From the NCBI GenBank assembly GCA_022824205.1, contig JAJEAI010000111.1, positions 16,128 through 80,127 on the forward strand: DNA of 64,000 nucleotides, read 5' to 3'. The position numbers and the translations under genes were made by a program. The stretch is from Candidatus Binatia bacterium (GTDB lineage: Bacteria > Desulfobacterota > Binatia > UBA9968 > JAJDTQ01). The notes below the pieces were generated by a model. That model saw only the letters and a list, made by a program, of their open reading frames with translations, was not told the DNA's origin and searched no databases. Shown in pieces: positions 32,291 through 41,464 of this stretch (the stretch's first letter is position 1; the number at the start of each line of letters is the position of its first letter).

Positions 32291-32506
32291 TCAGCTCCCG
32301 CCGAACCCCACCGTGATCCGGCCTTCCTCCACGATGACCGGGACGTCCCGGTTGCCGTCATTCAACGAGAGCATGCGCCGCAGGCCGTCCTCGTCTTCCA
32401 GAACGTTGATGTACTCGACGGTGAAGTTACGGTCCGAGTAGTCCGCACGGGCACTCGACGTGTAGTGTCAGAAGTCGTGTCCGAAGATCAGAACCTTGTC
32501 CGCCAT
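32291..32506 (-). CDS. Candidate selenoprotein: glutaredoxin-like small redox protein with in-frame TGA (Sec13)
   Basis: This gene is missing from the ORF track because codon 13 is TGA. Read through, it gives 71 residues: MADKVLIFGHDF-U-HYTSSAR, then ADYSDRNFTVEYINVLED and, after RRMLSL, VPVIVEEGRITVGFGGS. The beta-strand followed by U/C-x-x-T, the later VPVI strand and the closing GFGG match a glutaredoxin/thioredoxin-like fold with the catalytic Cys replaced by Sec. The start has AAAGGA six bases upstream, and the frame is open on both sides of the TGA. It ends about 90 bp before the tamA-like start on the same strand. The alternative is a nonsense-mutated redox gene. Confidence 0.75.
32434..32458 (-). 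promoter_or_regulatory. Candidate bacterial SECIS hairpin
   Basis: Starting ten bases after the UGA, UCGAGUG can pair with UACUCGG (five Watson-Crick pairs plus two G-U). The 11-base apical segment is CCCGUGCGGAC. The GU within it lies about 20 bases after the UGA, the distance expected for SelB recognition. The fold was found by eye; no energy was computed. Confidence 0.5.
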
Positions 32507-32710
32507 GTCCGGTCCTTTCCGACGGGACGTGTCCTCTTTTCCTTACGGCTAACCGCAAAATCGACGGATGGCAATCGCCGCGGCACGGTTCGTGCCGTTG
32601 TTTCGCGAAAAAACCCGTCTGGGGGTTATTTGGACGGGAACTTGTGCTATGAAGCGTGCTGGACTGCAGTCGCGGTTTGTCGTCGGACGAACGGTCAGGC
32701 GAGGCAACGC

Positions 32711-33496
32711 ATGGTCGAACGCTTCAAGGAACTCGGCACCATCACCTTCAGTCTCGTGCTGTTCACGGTGATCTGGGAGTTGTCGGTGTGGGTCTTCTCG
32801 GTGTCCGAGTTCCTTCTGCCCGCGCCCTCGGTTGTGATCACGACCCTCGTCCTCAAGATCGGTCCTCTTCTCCAGCACTGCCTCGTCACTTTCCGGGAGA
32901 CCGTCTACGGGTTTCTGATGGGTCTCGTGCTGGGGGTCATCTCGGCCGTCATGATCGTCTACTCCCGGCTCCTCCAGAACCTCCTCTACCCGCTGATCCT
33001 CGTGGCGCAGATCGTCCCCAAGGTGGCCATCGCGCCGCTCCTGCTGGTGTGGGTGGGCTACGGCGAGATCTCCAAGGTGCTCATCGCCTTTCTGGTTTCC
33101 TGGTTCCCCATCATCGTCACCACGGTCCAGGGCATGCGCATGGTGCAGCCCGAGATGCTGGATCTGGTGAAGTCGCTGCAGGCTTCGGACTGGCAGATCT
33201 TCACCAAGGTGCGCCTGCCCAACGCGCTGCCGCACTTCTTCGGCGGCCTCAAGATCGCCATCACGCTGGCGGTCATCGGCGCCATCATCGGCGAGTTCGT
33301 CGGCGGCAACACCGGCCTCGGATACCTGGTCATGGTGGCCAACTACGAGGTCAACACCCCGCTCATGTTCGCCGCCCTCATCGTGCTGTCGGCGCTGGGC
33401 TTGGTCCTGTACGGCGTGCTGGTGCTGCTGGAGATGTGGCTGATCCCGTGGAGCCTCGGCGAGGAAGAGCAGCAGATGACGGGTTTCGGCATGTAG
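32711..33496 (+). CDS. ABC transporter permease (SsuC/TauC/ThiX type)
   Basis: The ATG at 32711 (MVERFKELGTITFSLVLF) has GAGG six bases upstream; the upstream track extension is not coding. The 261-residue protein shows about six membrane segments and the binding-protein-dependent permease loop (VKSLQASDWQIFTKVRLPNALPHFF split over the EAA position), then FGGLKIAITLAVIGAIIGEF. It forms the inner-membrane channel of the importer encoded with the next two genes. The 204 bp between the divergent redox gene and this one should hold the promoter, but no strong boxes are visible. Confidence 0.92.
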   Translation: MVERFKELGTITFSLVLFTVIWELSVWVFSVSEFLLPAPSVVITTLVLKIGPLLQHCLVTFRETVYGFLMGLVLGVISAVMIVYSRLLQNLLYPLILVAQIVPKVAIAPLLLVWVGYGEISKVLIAFLVSWFPIIVTTVQGMRMVQPEMLDLVKSLQASDWQIFTKVRLPNALPHFFGGLKIAITLAVIGAIIGEFVGGNTGLGYLVMVANYEVNTPLMFAALIVLSALGLVLYGVLVLLEMWLIPWSLGEEEQQMTGFGM

Positions 33497-33549
33497 CCGG
33501 GCTCTGGCGGCCGGTCAGGTCGCAGCGTTTGAACTTGGAACCGAAGTCG

Positions 33550-34323
33550 ATGACGGAAAACGGGAAAGCCATCGAAGTCAGGAACCTCACCAAGGTGTAT
33601 CCTTCCAAGGATGCGCCCATCGTGGCGTTGGAGGACGCCTCGTTCGAGGTCTACGAGCAGGAGTTCATCTCCCTCGTGGGCCACAGCGGCTGCGGCAAGA
33701 CCACCATCATGAAGATCATCGCCGGCCTGCTGGACAAGACCCGCGGCGAGGTGCTGGTGAACGGCGCGCCGGTCACCGGACCCAAGTCCAGCACCGGCAT
33801 CGTGTTCCAGACGCCGGTACTGTTCCAGTGGCGCACGGTCATCGACAACGTCATGCTGCCCATCGAGATCCTCGGTCTCTCCAAGGAGCAATACTATCCG
33901 AGGGCGATGGAGATGCTCGAGTTGACGGGGCTGACGGAGTTCAAGGACAAGTTCCCGCGGGAGCTGTCGGGCGGGATGCAGCAACGTGTCTCCATCAGCC
34001 GGGCCTTGGTGCACGACCCTTCGCTGCTGCTGCTCGACGAACCCTTCGGCGCCCTGGACGCCATGACCCGGGGCGAGATGAACATGGAGCTCCAGCGCAT
34101 CTGGAGCGAGAAGAAGAAGACCAGCCTGCTGATTACGCACAGCATACCGGAAGCGGTGTTCCTGGCGGACCGGGTCATGGTGATGACGCCTCGGCCGGGG
34201 CGCATCACCGACATCATCGACATCGGACTGCCACGGCCCCGCACCCCGGAGATGCGGCTTTCGGTGGAGTTCACCGAGTGTGTGCGAGAGGTGGGAAAGA
34301 CCATCGGGCTTCAGTATCTGTGA
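33550..34323 (+). CDS. ABC transporter ATP-binding protein (SsuB/TauB type)
   Basis: The ATG at 33550 gives MTENGKAIEVRNLTKVYPSK; the track ORF is fused to shadow sequence upstream. The 257-residue ATPase has Walker A GHSGCGKTT, the Q-loop FQTPVLFQWRTV, the signature LSGGMQQR, Walker B LLLLDEPFGALD and the switch His in LLITHSIPEAVFLADR. The spacing to the permease is 53 bp. It powers uptake of a small organic solute through the neighbouring permease. The closing MTPRPGRITDIIDIGLPRPR is usual for nitrate/sulfonate/taurine-type ATPases. Confidence 0.95.
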   Translation: MTENGKAIEVRNLTKVYPSKDAPIVALEDASFEVYEQEFISLVGHSGCGKTTIMKIIAGLLDKTRGEVLVNGAPVTGPKSSTGIVFQTPVLFQWRTVIDNVMLPIEILGLSKEQYYPRAMEMLELTGLTEFKDKFPRELSGGMQQRVSISRALVHDPSLLLLDEPFGALDAMTRGEMNMELQRIWSEKKKTSLLITHSIPEAVFLADRVMVMTPRPGRITDIIDIGLPRPRTPEMRLSVEFTECVREVGKTIGLQYL

Positions 34324-34369
34324 ACAAGTGGCGACGGAAGTCGTCAATCAATTTATGGAGGTACACGTC

Positions 34370-35374
34370 ATGAAACGCCTGTCCATCGCGCTTGCGATCT
34401 TCTTGCTGTCCATGGCCGCCGCCGGCAGCGCGTCGGCCGCCGACAAGGTCAAGTTCGCCCTCGACTGGATCCCCTACGGCAAGCACGCCATGTTCTATGC
34501 CAGCATCGACCAGGGGTTCTGGAAGGACGCGGGCCTCGATGTCCAGATGACCCGCGGCTTCGGCTCCGGCGACACCGTGAAGCGCGTGGCCTCCGGCACC
34601 GAGGACTTCGGCTTCGCGTCGGTGGGCAACATGATCGCGGCCAGGTCGCGGGGGGCCGATCTCAAGATGGTCGGCATGATCCACGACAAGACCCTGGAGA
34701 CCGTGGCGACGCTGGCGGCCAACAAGATCACCAAGCCGTCCGACCTCGAGGGGAAACGCATCGGCTCCCCCGAGGCCAACGCCTCGCGGGTCATCTTCCC
34801 GGCCTTCGCCAACATCAACAAGTTCGACCACAAGAAGGTCACCTGGGTCAACATGACCGTGCCCGCCACCACCCCGAGCCTCATGGCCGGCCGGGTGGAC
34901 GCCATCCTGATCTTCTTCACCGAGAAGCCGACGGTGGACGCGGCCTCGGCCAAGGTGGGCAAGAAGCCGTACTACATGCTCTACGCCGACTACGGCATGG
35001 CCACCTACGGCAACGGCCTGCTCGTGTCCGAGAAGACCCTCAAGGACAAGCCGGACCTGGTGAAGCGGTTCCTGGCCGCCACCTACAAGGGCATTGCCTG
35101 GTCGGTGGAGAACCCGCAGAAGGCCGTGGACATCTTCATCAAGCACAACCCGGCCATCAGTCCGGACCTGGCGCGGAAGCACTTCGACATCGCGGTGGAT
35201 TCGCTGCTCTCCAAGAACGCCCTCAAGGAAGGCATCGGCCACATGACGGAGCCGCGCATGGTGTTCACCAACGACCTGATCACCACGCACATGAAGCTGC
35301 CGAAAAAGACCGCGGTGGAGGCGGTGTACACCAACGCGTATCTGCCGAAGCTCTTCCCCAAGCGGGCCAAATAG
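34370..35374 (+). CDS. NMT1/THI5-like ABC substrate-binding protein
   Basis: The ATG at 34370 has GGAGG about eight bases upstream and starts a signal peptide (MKRLSIALAIFLLSMAAAGS, cleavage after SASA). The 334-residue protein then reads KVKFALDWIPYGKHAMFYAS, the NMT1-type opening, followed by DQGFWKDAGLDVQM and GTEDFGFASVGNMIAARS. DWIPYGKH resembles thiamine-precursor (HMP) binding proteins, but NMT1 proteins bind varied ligands, so the substrate remains open. It is the third gene of the permease-ATPase-binding protein operon. Confidence 0.92.
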   Translation: MKRLSIALAIFLLSMAAAGSASAADKVKFALDWIPYGKHAMFYASIDQGFWKDAGLDVQMTRGFGSGDTVKRVASGTEDFGFASVGNMIAARSRGADLKMVGMIHDKTLETVATLAANKITKPSDLEGKRIGSPEANASRVIFPAFANINKFDHKKVTWVNMTVPATTPSLMAGRVDAILIFFTEKPTVDAASAKVGKKPYYMLYADYGMATYGNGLLVSEKTLKDKPDLVKRFLAATYKGIAWSVENPQKAVDIFIKHNPAISPDLARKHFDIAVDSLLSKNALKEGIGHMTEPRMVFTNDLITTHMKLPKKTAVEAVYTNAYLPKLFPKRAK

Positions 35375-35492
35375 CCGGGAAGGGCATGGCCCGCCGGGCG
35401 TTGACGCACCAACGCTCCGAGCGTCGTTCCCGCCGTCGAGGAGGCCGTGTCGAAACGCCGCAAGAGGTGGAGTGGCACGGCCTCCCCGTATT

Positions 35493-35618
35493 GTCATTCC
35501 CGCGGAACAGGCTGTGTCAAAACTCGCTACGCGGAGGCGTTACGAATACGTCATTCCCGCGAAAGCGGGAATCCAGGCGCATCTCCACCCCTGGATTCCC
35601 GCTTCCGCGGGAATGACG
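35493..35618. repeat. Composite inverted repeat, copy 6
   Basis: The outer arm GTCATTCCCGCGGAACAGGC followed by TGTGTCAAAACTCG begins at 35493. The hairpin GTCATTCCCGCGAAAGCGGG faces CTGGATTCCCGCTTCCGCGG, ending at 35618. It lies in the 278 bp between the ABC operon and the FMN oxidase gene. Confidence 0.92.
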
Positions 35619-35652
35619 GTTCGGGGCATTGACGCCCTGGAAGGACATGAGA

Positions 35653-36735
35653 ATGAGTGAACAGTTCGTCAGCAACCAGGAACTCATCGTACAGGCGCGG
35701 CGCAACCTGCCCCAGCCCGTGTGGGACTACCTGAGCGGCGGCAGCGAGTCGGAGACCACCATGCGCCGCAACCGCCTGGCCCTGGACTCGCTGGCCTTCC
35801 GCCCTCGGGTGCTCGTGGACGTCTCCGAGGTGGACACCTCCACCACCGTGCTCGGCCACAAGCTGCGCATCCCGGTCATGCTGGCGCCCATCGGGTCGCT
35901 CCAGCAGATCACGCCGGAGGGCGCCGTGGCCGCAGCCAAGGCCGCCAACGAGTTCGGCACCGTCAACTTCGTGAGCTCCGTGACCCAGCCCGAGCTCGAA
36001 GAGACGGCCGCCGCGACCCCGTCGGACAAGATCTTCCAGCTCTACATCCGGGGCGGCCTGGACTGGGTCGAAAAGATCCTGGCCCGGGTCAAGCAGTCCG
36101 GCTACAAGGCCCTGTGCCTGACCGTGGATTCGGCACACTACAGCAACCGGGAACGCCAACTCATGAACCGCTGGCTGCCGCCCAGCAAGCGGCGCGAGGC
36201 TGCCAACCAGGACCGCCTGTGGCAGGCCAGGCTCACCTGGGACACCATGGACGCCATCAAGGAGATCGGTGGGATGCCCTTTATCCTCAAGGGCGTGGCC
36301 ACCGCCGAGGACGCCGCCATGGCCGTGGAGCACGGCGTGGACGTCATCTACGTCTCCAACCACGGCGGGCGCCAGCTCGACCACGGTCAGGGGACCATGG
36401 ATACGCTCCCGGAGATCGTCCAGGCCGTGGGCGGCAAGGCCGAGATCGTCATCGACGGCGGCTTTCTGCGGGGCACGGACGTGCTCAAGGCCGTGGCCTT
36501 GGGCGCCAAGGCCGTGACCATCGGCAAGCTCCAGGGCTGGGCCCTGGGCGCGGGCGGTCACGAAGGTCTCGTGCGCGCCCTGCAACTCCTGGAGAACGAG
36601 ATCATCATCGCCATGGGCCTCATCGGCGTCACCCGGATCGACCAGCTCGGCCCGTGCCACGTGTGCAAGGCACCCCCTGCCGCGCTGCCGCACGAGATGA
36701 GCACCTTCGTCAACCTGCCGCAGCGGCTGCTGTAG
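35653..36735 (+). CDS. FMN-dependent alpha-hydroxy-acid oxidase/dehydrogenase
   Basis: The ATG at 35653 (MSEQFVSNQELIVQARRNLP) has AAGGA upstream at better spacing than the track start at 35629. The 360-residue protein is a full FMN-binding TIM barrel. PVMLAPIGSLQQITPEGAVA binds FMN. The active-site His is in IYVSNHGGRQLDHGQGTMDT. IVIDGGFLRGTDVLKAVALG binds the phosphate. It should oxidise a 2-hydroxy acid to the 2-oxo acid; lactate, glycolate or mandelate cannot be separated here. It stands alone between repeats and is not clearly part of the ABC operon. Confidence 0.92.
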   Translation: MSEQFVSNQELIVQARRNLPQPVWDYLSGGSESETTMRRNRLALDSLAFRPRVLVDVSEVDTSTTVLGHKLRIPVMLAPIGSLQQITPEGAVAAAKAANEFGTVNFVSSVTQPELEETAAATPSDKIFQLYIRGGLDWVEKILARVKQSGYKALCLTVDSAHYSNRERQLMNRWLPPSKRREAANQDRLWQARLTWDTMDAIKEIGGMPFILKGVATAEDAAMAVEHGVDVIYVSNHGGRQLDHGQGTMDTLPEIVQAVGGKAEIVIDGGFLRGTDVLKAVALGAKAVTIGKLQGWALGAGGHEGLVRALQLLENEIIIAMGLIGVTRIDQLGPCHVCKAPPAALPHEMSTFVNLPQRLL

Positions 36736-36763
36736 GCGAGTCGACCGTCAGACGCTACAAATA

Positions 36764-36917
36764 GTCATTCCCGCGGAACAGGGTGTGCCAAAACTCGTGA
36801 GGCACCCACGTTACAGAACGTCATTCCCGCGGAAGCGGGAATCCAGGGGTTGGGAGGGGCCAACGGCCGTATTCCCCACGCCACCGCCCATGGATTCCCG
36901 CTTCCGCGGGAATGACG
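36764..36917. repeat. Composite inverted repeat, copy 7
   Basis: The outer arm GTCATTCCCGCGGAACAGGG, then TGTGCCAAAACTCG, starts at 36764. The GTCATTCCCGCGGAAGCGGG arm follows at about 36820 and its inverse ends at 36917. It lies between the convergent FMN oxidase and MFS genes. Confidence 0.92.
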
Positions 36918-36953
36918 TCTCCGGGGGCTCGAGTCTATCCGGGGCCTTCCAAT

Positions 36954-38378
36954 CTAGGTCTTCCTTCCCGCGCCGCCCCGCAGCACCGAGCACGCCACCC
37001 CCAACAGGCCGATGCCCGTGGCGACGAGGAAGGTGTCCTGCAGCGCGGCCACGAAGTGGGCCGTGTCCTCGGCCGCGGGCAGTGCGTCCGCGATGCCCGA
37101 GTGCATGCGGAAGGCCAGGGTCATCAGAAAGTTCCCCACCGTGATCCCGAACACGTTCCCCAGGCCGAACATGGTGTAGAGCGTGCCCGTGGCCACGCCC
37201 CGATGCTCCAACGGCACCGAAGCGATCAGCGCCGTGTGGTTGGCGGGGAAGAAGAGGGCGGTGCCCAGTCCCCCGAGTGCCAGCACCAGCGTCGGCAGCG
37301 CCCAGTGGGAATCCGGTTCGAAATAGACCCCCAGCACGCAGGACAGCGCGAAGAGCACCGCCCCGGCGGTGGCGGGGATGCGCGGCCCCACCTTGTCGGA
37401 GATGACGCCGCCCACCGGCGACAGCGTGGTGGCGAAGATCGGCGCGCTGAGGAACAGGACGCCCATGAAAGACGGGCTCAAACGCAGCACGTCCTGGAGG
37501 TAGAACGGTAGCAGGTACACGGTGAGGGTCATGACGATGGAGACCAGCAGCAGCGTCGCCGTGCTGAAGGCGAACATGCGGATGCGGAACAGCGCCAGAC
37601 TCAGGATGGGGCTCGGGGTGCGGCTCTCGCGCCACAGGAAGCCTGCGCCGAACGCGGCGAAACCGGCCACCGCGGCGACGCGCCAGGCCGGAGTGAGCCA
37701 CTCCATGAACTGGCGGTCGAGGATGCCCATGAGCGCCAGGGTCGTGCCCACCAGGAGGACGGCGCCGAGATAGTCGATGGCGGAGCGTTCGGCGCGCGCC
37801 GCGCCCGCGTCGGGGTTGTCCCGGCGCCGCTGGTACGTGAGTCCCAGGGCGGCGGCGGCGACGCCCAGGGGGACGAGAAAGAAAAAGGCCGCACGCCAGT
37901 GGACGTACTCGATGATGAACCCGCCGAGCCCCGGACCGAGCAGAAAGCCGCCGTGGTGCGCCGTGGTCATGAGGCCTTGTGCGCGGCCATGAGTCTCCTC
38001 CGACGACGCGTCCATGGCCAGTGCGCGGCCCTGGGCCTGGATCATGGCAGCGCCGATGCCCTGGAGCGCGCGATAGACGATGAGTTGGGCGATATCGCCG
38101 GCAACGCCGCACAGGAACGAGCTTGCGGTGAACAGCACGATCCCCCAGATGTAGACGCTCAGGCGTCCGTAGACGTCACCCACGCGCCCGAACACCAGCG
38201 ACAGGGCGGCGGTGGCAAGCTGGTAGGAGATGAACGCCCAGGAGATGCCGATCATGTCGGTATGCAGGCCCGTGGCGATGGACGGCAGCGAGATGGCGAA
38301 GATGCGGCTGGCGGTGCCCGTGGTGAAGGTGACCAGCAAGGCGGTGCCCAGCAGCAGGGCGTTGGCGCGTGATGTCAT
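36954..38378 (-). CDS. Major facilitator superfamily transporter (DHA2-like)
   Basis: This 474-residue membrane protein has about 14 hydrophobic segments, the number for DHA2-type drug:proton antiporters. Motif A is visible as FGRVGDVYGRLSVYIWGIVL. Motif C-like sequence (TTAHHGGFLLGPGLGGFIIE) lies in the fifth segment. It most likely exports drugs or metabolites across the inner membrane; the substrate is unknown. The stop faces the FMN oxidase gene across a composite repeat, and the start is divergent from the MscS gene 135 bp away. Confidence 0.9.
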   Translation of the reverse strand: MTSRANALLLGTALLVTFTTGTASRIFAISLPSIATGLHTDMIGISWAFISYQLATAALSLVFGRVGDVYGRLSVYIWGIVLFTASSFLCGVAGDIAQLIVYRALQGIGAAMIQAQGRALAMDASSEETHGRAQGLMTTAHHGGFLLGPGLGGFIIEYVHWRAAFFFLVPLGVAAAALGLTYQRRRDNPDAGAARAERSAIDYLGAVLLVGTTLALMGILDRQFMEWLTPAWRVAAVAGFAAFGAGFLWRESRTPSPILSLALFRIRMFAFSTATLLLVSIVMTLTVYLLPFYLQDVLRLSPSFMGVLFLSAPIFATTLSPVGGVISDKVGPRIPATAGAVLFALSCVLGVYFEPDSHWALPTLVLALGGLGTALFFPANHTALIASVPLEHRGVATGTLYTMFGLGNVFGITVGNFLMTLAFRMHSGIADALPAAEDTAHFVAALQDTFLVATGIGLLGVACSVLRGGAGRKT

Positions 38379-38513
38379 CTTGAATCGGTGGCGGGTCGTA
38401 AAGTAAGAAGTTGAAGTAAGAAGTTAGGTAACAGATTGAGGGATGCCGCGGTAGGAGTCTGGAAGCGTCGTCTCTTGAATCCGCTGGCCATCGAGTCCTC
38501 TGAGAGAAACGGA

Positions 38514-41459
38514 ATGAGGAAGAGGTTTCCGCCCGTGGGTTTTCTCCCCCGGTTCCTGATCGCGTGCGCCGCCATGGCCGTGACGGGGTTTGCCGTGCTT
38601 CCGGGCTCGGGTCAGGCGCCCCCCGGGGCCGAGGCGCTTCGAGCGGCGGACCCTTCCGGCGCCACCGAGCCCTCACGGGTGACGGCGCCGCCACAGGCGA
38701 CGGCCTCCCCTCGGACGACCGCAACGACGCCCACGGACGCTCCCGCGCCGGCGGCCGAACCGCACCCGGGCTCCGCTCCGGACGCCGTGGTGAACATCGA
38801 CTTCGACGAGGCCATGGTCGAGGACCGTATCGGCTTCATCCAGCGGCGCCTCACGGAAAGCCGGTCGCGGGTCGAAAGCCTCCTCGGCACCATCGAGCTC
38901 GGGGTGTTGAAGGTCCAGAAGAAGACCCTTGCCTTCCGCCGGGAGTTGGAGAGCCTGCGGGCCGAGCTTACGGAGCAGGAGCGGCTCACCGCCCAGGACA
39001 TGCGCAACAAGGAGCGGCTCGTAGACCTGGTGGAACGGTACGGGGCGGGCGACTGGGTGGCGCGCCACATCAAGGTGGAACTCGAAAGGTTCCGCCATCG
39101 GGGACAGCGTACCGTCGCCGCACCCACCGACGAAGAGTCGTTGCGCCGGCGGCTCCGGGAGTACCGGCAGGCGCTGTTCGAGCTGGGCACCCTGCTGTTC
39201 CGCGTGGATGCCGACGCCCGGGATTATGCCCGCGCCCTGGGCGCCGAGAAGCCGTCGGCGCGTGAGAGCGCGGAACTGGACAGGATACTCGGAGAGCGCA
39301 AGACCGCACTCCAGGCCCAGGAGCGGGTGCTGGATGCCCTGGCGGAGTACGCAACCCGTTTGGCGGACCTCAAGCGCGAGCGCGAGAACGAGCTCGAGAG
39401 CCTCTACACCCTGGTCCTGGACAGGATGCTGTGGCTCCGAAACCGGGAGCCCCTGGGGCTGTTCCCGCCCAACTGGGCGCTTCTCGGGCAGGCGATCGAC
39501 GGCGCCGTGGCGCTGTCCGGGCGCGTCTACGGGTTGTTCCAACTGGAACGGCGGATGGCCTACAGTCGTTTCTCGGCGGCATGGTCGCCGTGGGCCGCGG
39601 CCGTGCTGGTCTTCGGCCTGGCGCCGTGGCTCGCCCTGAGGGCCGGACGTTTCTTGCGGGGGAGGTTGGACGATCACAGGGCGCGGGGGAGCGACGCGCC
39701 CGCCTATCGCGGGGCGCTGCTGCTGGCGCTCCAGACCGCGGTTTGGCCGGTCTACATCGTGCTGGTCACGACGGCGCTGCCGCAGTTCGGCCTGTCCCAC
39801 AACGATTCCCTCGGGCCGGTGGTGGTCGAGGCATTGCAGCTCACCGCGCTGGTTCTCTGGATCGCGCTGTTCGGCGCGGCGGTCTTTGCTCCGGGCGGAC
39901 ACGGCCAGCGGCGCTGGGGGTTGACCCCGGAGGCGGGCGGCGTGCTTCGCGGAGGGGTGGCGGCAGGGTGCGTGGCCGCGTTGGTCCTGTTGATCCCGCG
40001 GTACATCCTGTTGAACGCTCCAGGCGACGACGTAGCCGCCAGCCTGGCCCTGGCGCGCCTTCTCATGATCGCCTTCGCCCTCCTGGTGCTCTTCCTGGCG
40101 GCGGTGGGATGCAGCCGGCGACGCCCCCTCATGCAGGCGGTCCTCGGGCAAAGCCGCGCGCAGGAGGGGTTCCTGTGGTCGGTGTGGCCCCTGGTCCATC
40201 TCCTGGTCGTCGCAGTCCTCGCCGGCACCATCGCGCTGAACCTGATGGGCTATCAGTACGCTTCGCAGTTCCTCTGGCAGAGGATCATGGGGTCCGGGCT
40301 GCTGGTGTTGGCGGCGTGCATCCTCTCCTTCTATCTCAAGAGCGGAGTGCGCGCGGTGTGGAGGGGTGTCTCCGCCGGACGGACGGGCGCGGACTCGGAG
40401 GGCGGCGCGGTTGGCGCCGGCCTCCGAGCCCCGTTGCGCGTGCTCGTGGACCTGCCGCTCGCCATCCTGGGCGCGGTGGCGTTGCTGGAGGTCTGGGGCT
40501 TCTCCGTGCTGGAATTCCTGCGCACGCCGGCGGGCGAGACCGTGCTGGTGCGGACCACTCTGATCGCGCTGGTGATCGTGGCGGGGATCGCGCTCGTGAG
40601 GCTGAGCAACGCCGCGGTGCTCTCCATCCTGCGACCGCGGGTCCTGGATCGGGTGGGCAGCCGGGAAGCCGGACGCAAGCTTCAGACCCTGGGGCCGCTG
40701 GCGCAGACTTCGGTCAAGCTGTTGGTGGTGCTCGTGGGCGCGCTGCTGATCCTGCAACTCGTGGGCGTCGAGACCGGCCCGCTCCTGGCGGGCGTCGGCA
40801 TCTTCGGTCTGGCCGTGGGCTTCGCCGCCCAGTCGCTCATCAAGGACATCATCAACGGGCTGTTCATCCTCACGGAGGGCAGCGTGGGCGCCGGCGACGT
40901 CGTGGACGTGGGCGGCGTCACCGGCGTGGTGGAGAAGGTCACCCTGCGTTCGGTGCGCATTCGCGATCTGAGCGGCAACGTGCACTTCGTGCCCAACAGC
41001 ACCATCGAGCACGTGGAGAACATGACCAAGGACTTCTCCCGCTACCTGCTGGACGTGGGCGTGGGATACCGCGAGGACACCGACGAGGTGGTGGCAGTGA
41101 TGCGGGAGGTGGACGAGTCCATGCGCCAGGACCCGCAGTTCCGCTGGGACATGCTGGAGCCCATCGAGATCATGGGTGTCGACCGCTTCGAGGACTCCGC
41201 GGTGATCGTGCGCGCCCGGCTGAAGACCCGGCCGATCCAGCAGTGGCGCATCGGTCGCGAGTACAACCGGCGCCTCAAGAAGGCGTTCGACGAGCGCGGC
41301 ATCGAGATCCCGTTCCCCCACCGCACCATCTATTGGGGCGAAACCAAGCAGGGCCAGTTGCCGCTCCAGGTGCAAGCCAAGCCGGGCGCCAAGGCGGCGG
41401 ACCCGGCCGCTCCGGAAGTCCCGGGAACGGAAGGCAAACAAACGAAAGAAGAGGAGTAG
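38514..41459 (+). CDS. Large MscS-family mechanosensitive channel
   Basis: The ATG at 38514 (MRKRFPPVGFLPRFLIACAA) starts a signal peptide; the track start at 38436 is upstream of it. The 981-residue protein has a Pro/Ala/Thr-rich linker and then a periplasmic coiled-coil region (about residues 90-310: RLTESRSRVESLLGTIELGV, LESLRAELTEQERLTAQDM). Many membrane segments follow. The MscS pore and beta domain sit near residues 735-840 (GVGIFGLAVGFAAQSLIKDI, GDVVDVGGVTGVVEKVTLRS, VHFVPNSTIEHVENM). The layout resembles MscK/YbdG-type large channels that release osmolytes. GlcG/HbpS follows 5 bp downstream. Confidence 0.92.
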   Translation: MRKRFPPVGFLPRFLIACAAMAVTGFAVLPGSGQAPPGAEALRAADPSGATEPSRVTAPPQATASPRTTATTPTDAPAPAAEPHPGSAPDAVVNIDFDEAMVEDRIGFIQRRLTESRSRVESLLGTIELGVLKVQKKTLAFRRELESLRAELTEQERLTAQDMRNKERLVDLVERYGAGDWVARHIKVELERFRHRGQRTVAAPTDEESLRRRLREYRQALFELGTLLFRVDADARDYARALGAEKPSARESAELDRILGERKTALQAQERVLDALAEYATRLADLKRERENELESLYTLVLDRMLWLRNREPLGLFPPNWALLGQAIDGAVALSGRVYGLFQLERRMAYSRFSAAWSPWAAAVLVFGLAPWLALRAGRFLRGRLDDHRARGSDAPAYRGALLLALQTAVWPVYIVLVTTALPQFGLSHNDSLGPVVVEALQLTALVLWIALFGAAVFAPGGHGQRRWGLTPEAGGVLRGGVAAGCVAALVLLIPRYILLNAPGDDVAASLALARLLMIAFALLVLFLAAVGCSRRRPLMQAVLGQSRAQEGFLWSVWPLVHLLVVAVLAGTIALNLMGYQYASQFLWQRIMGSGLLVLAACILSFYLKSGVRAVWRGVSAGRTGADSEGGAVGAGLRAPLRVLVDLPLAILGAVALLEVWGFSVLEFLRTPAGETVLVRTTLIALVIVAGIALVRLSNAAVLSILRPRVLDRVGSREAGRKLQTLGPLAQTSVKLLVVLVGALLILQLVGVETGPLLAGVGIFGLAVGFAAQSLIKDIINGLFILTEGSVGAGDVVDVGGVTGVVEKVTLRSVRIRDLSGNVHFVPNSTIEHVENMTKDFSRYLLDVGVGYREDTDEVVAVMREVDESMRQDPQFRWDMLEPIEIMGVDRFEDSAVIVRARLKTRPIQQWRIGREYNRRLKKAFDERGIEIPFPHRTIYWGETKQGQLPLQVQAKPGAKAADPAAPEVPGTEGKQTKEEE

Positions 41460-41464
41460 ACTCC

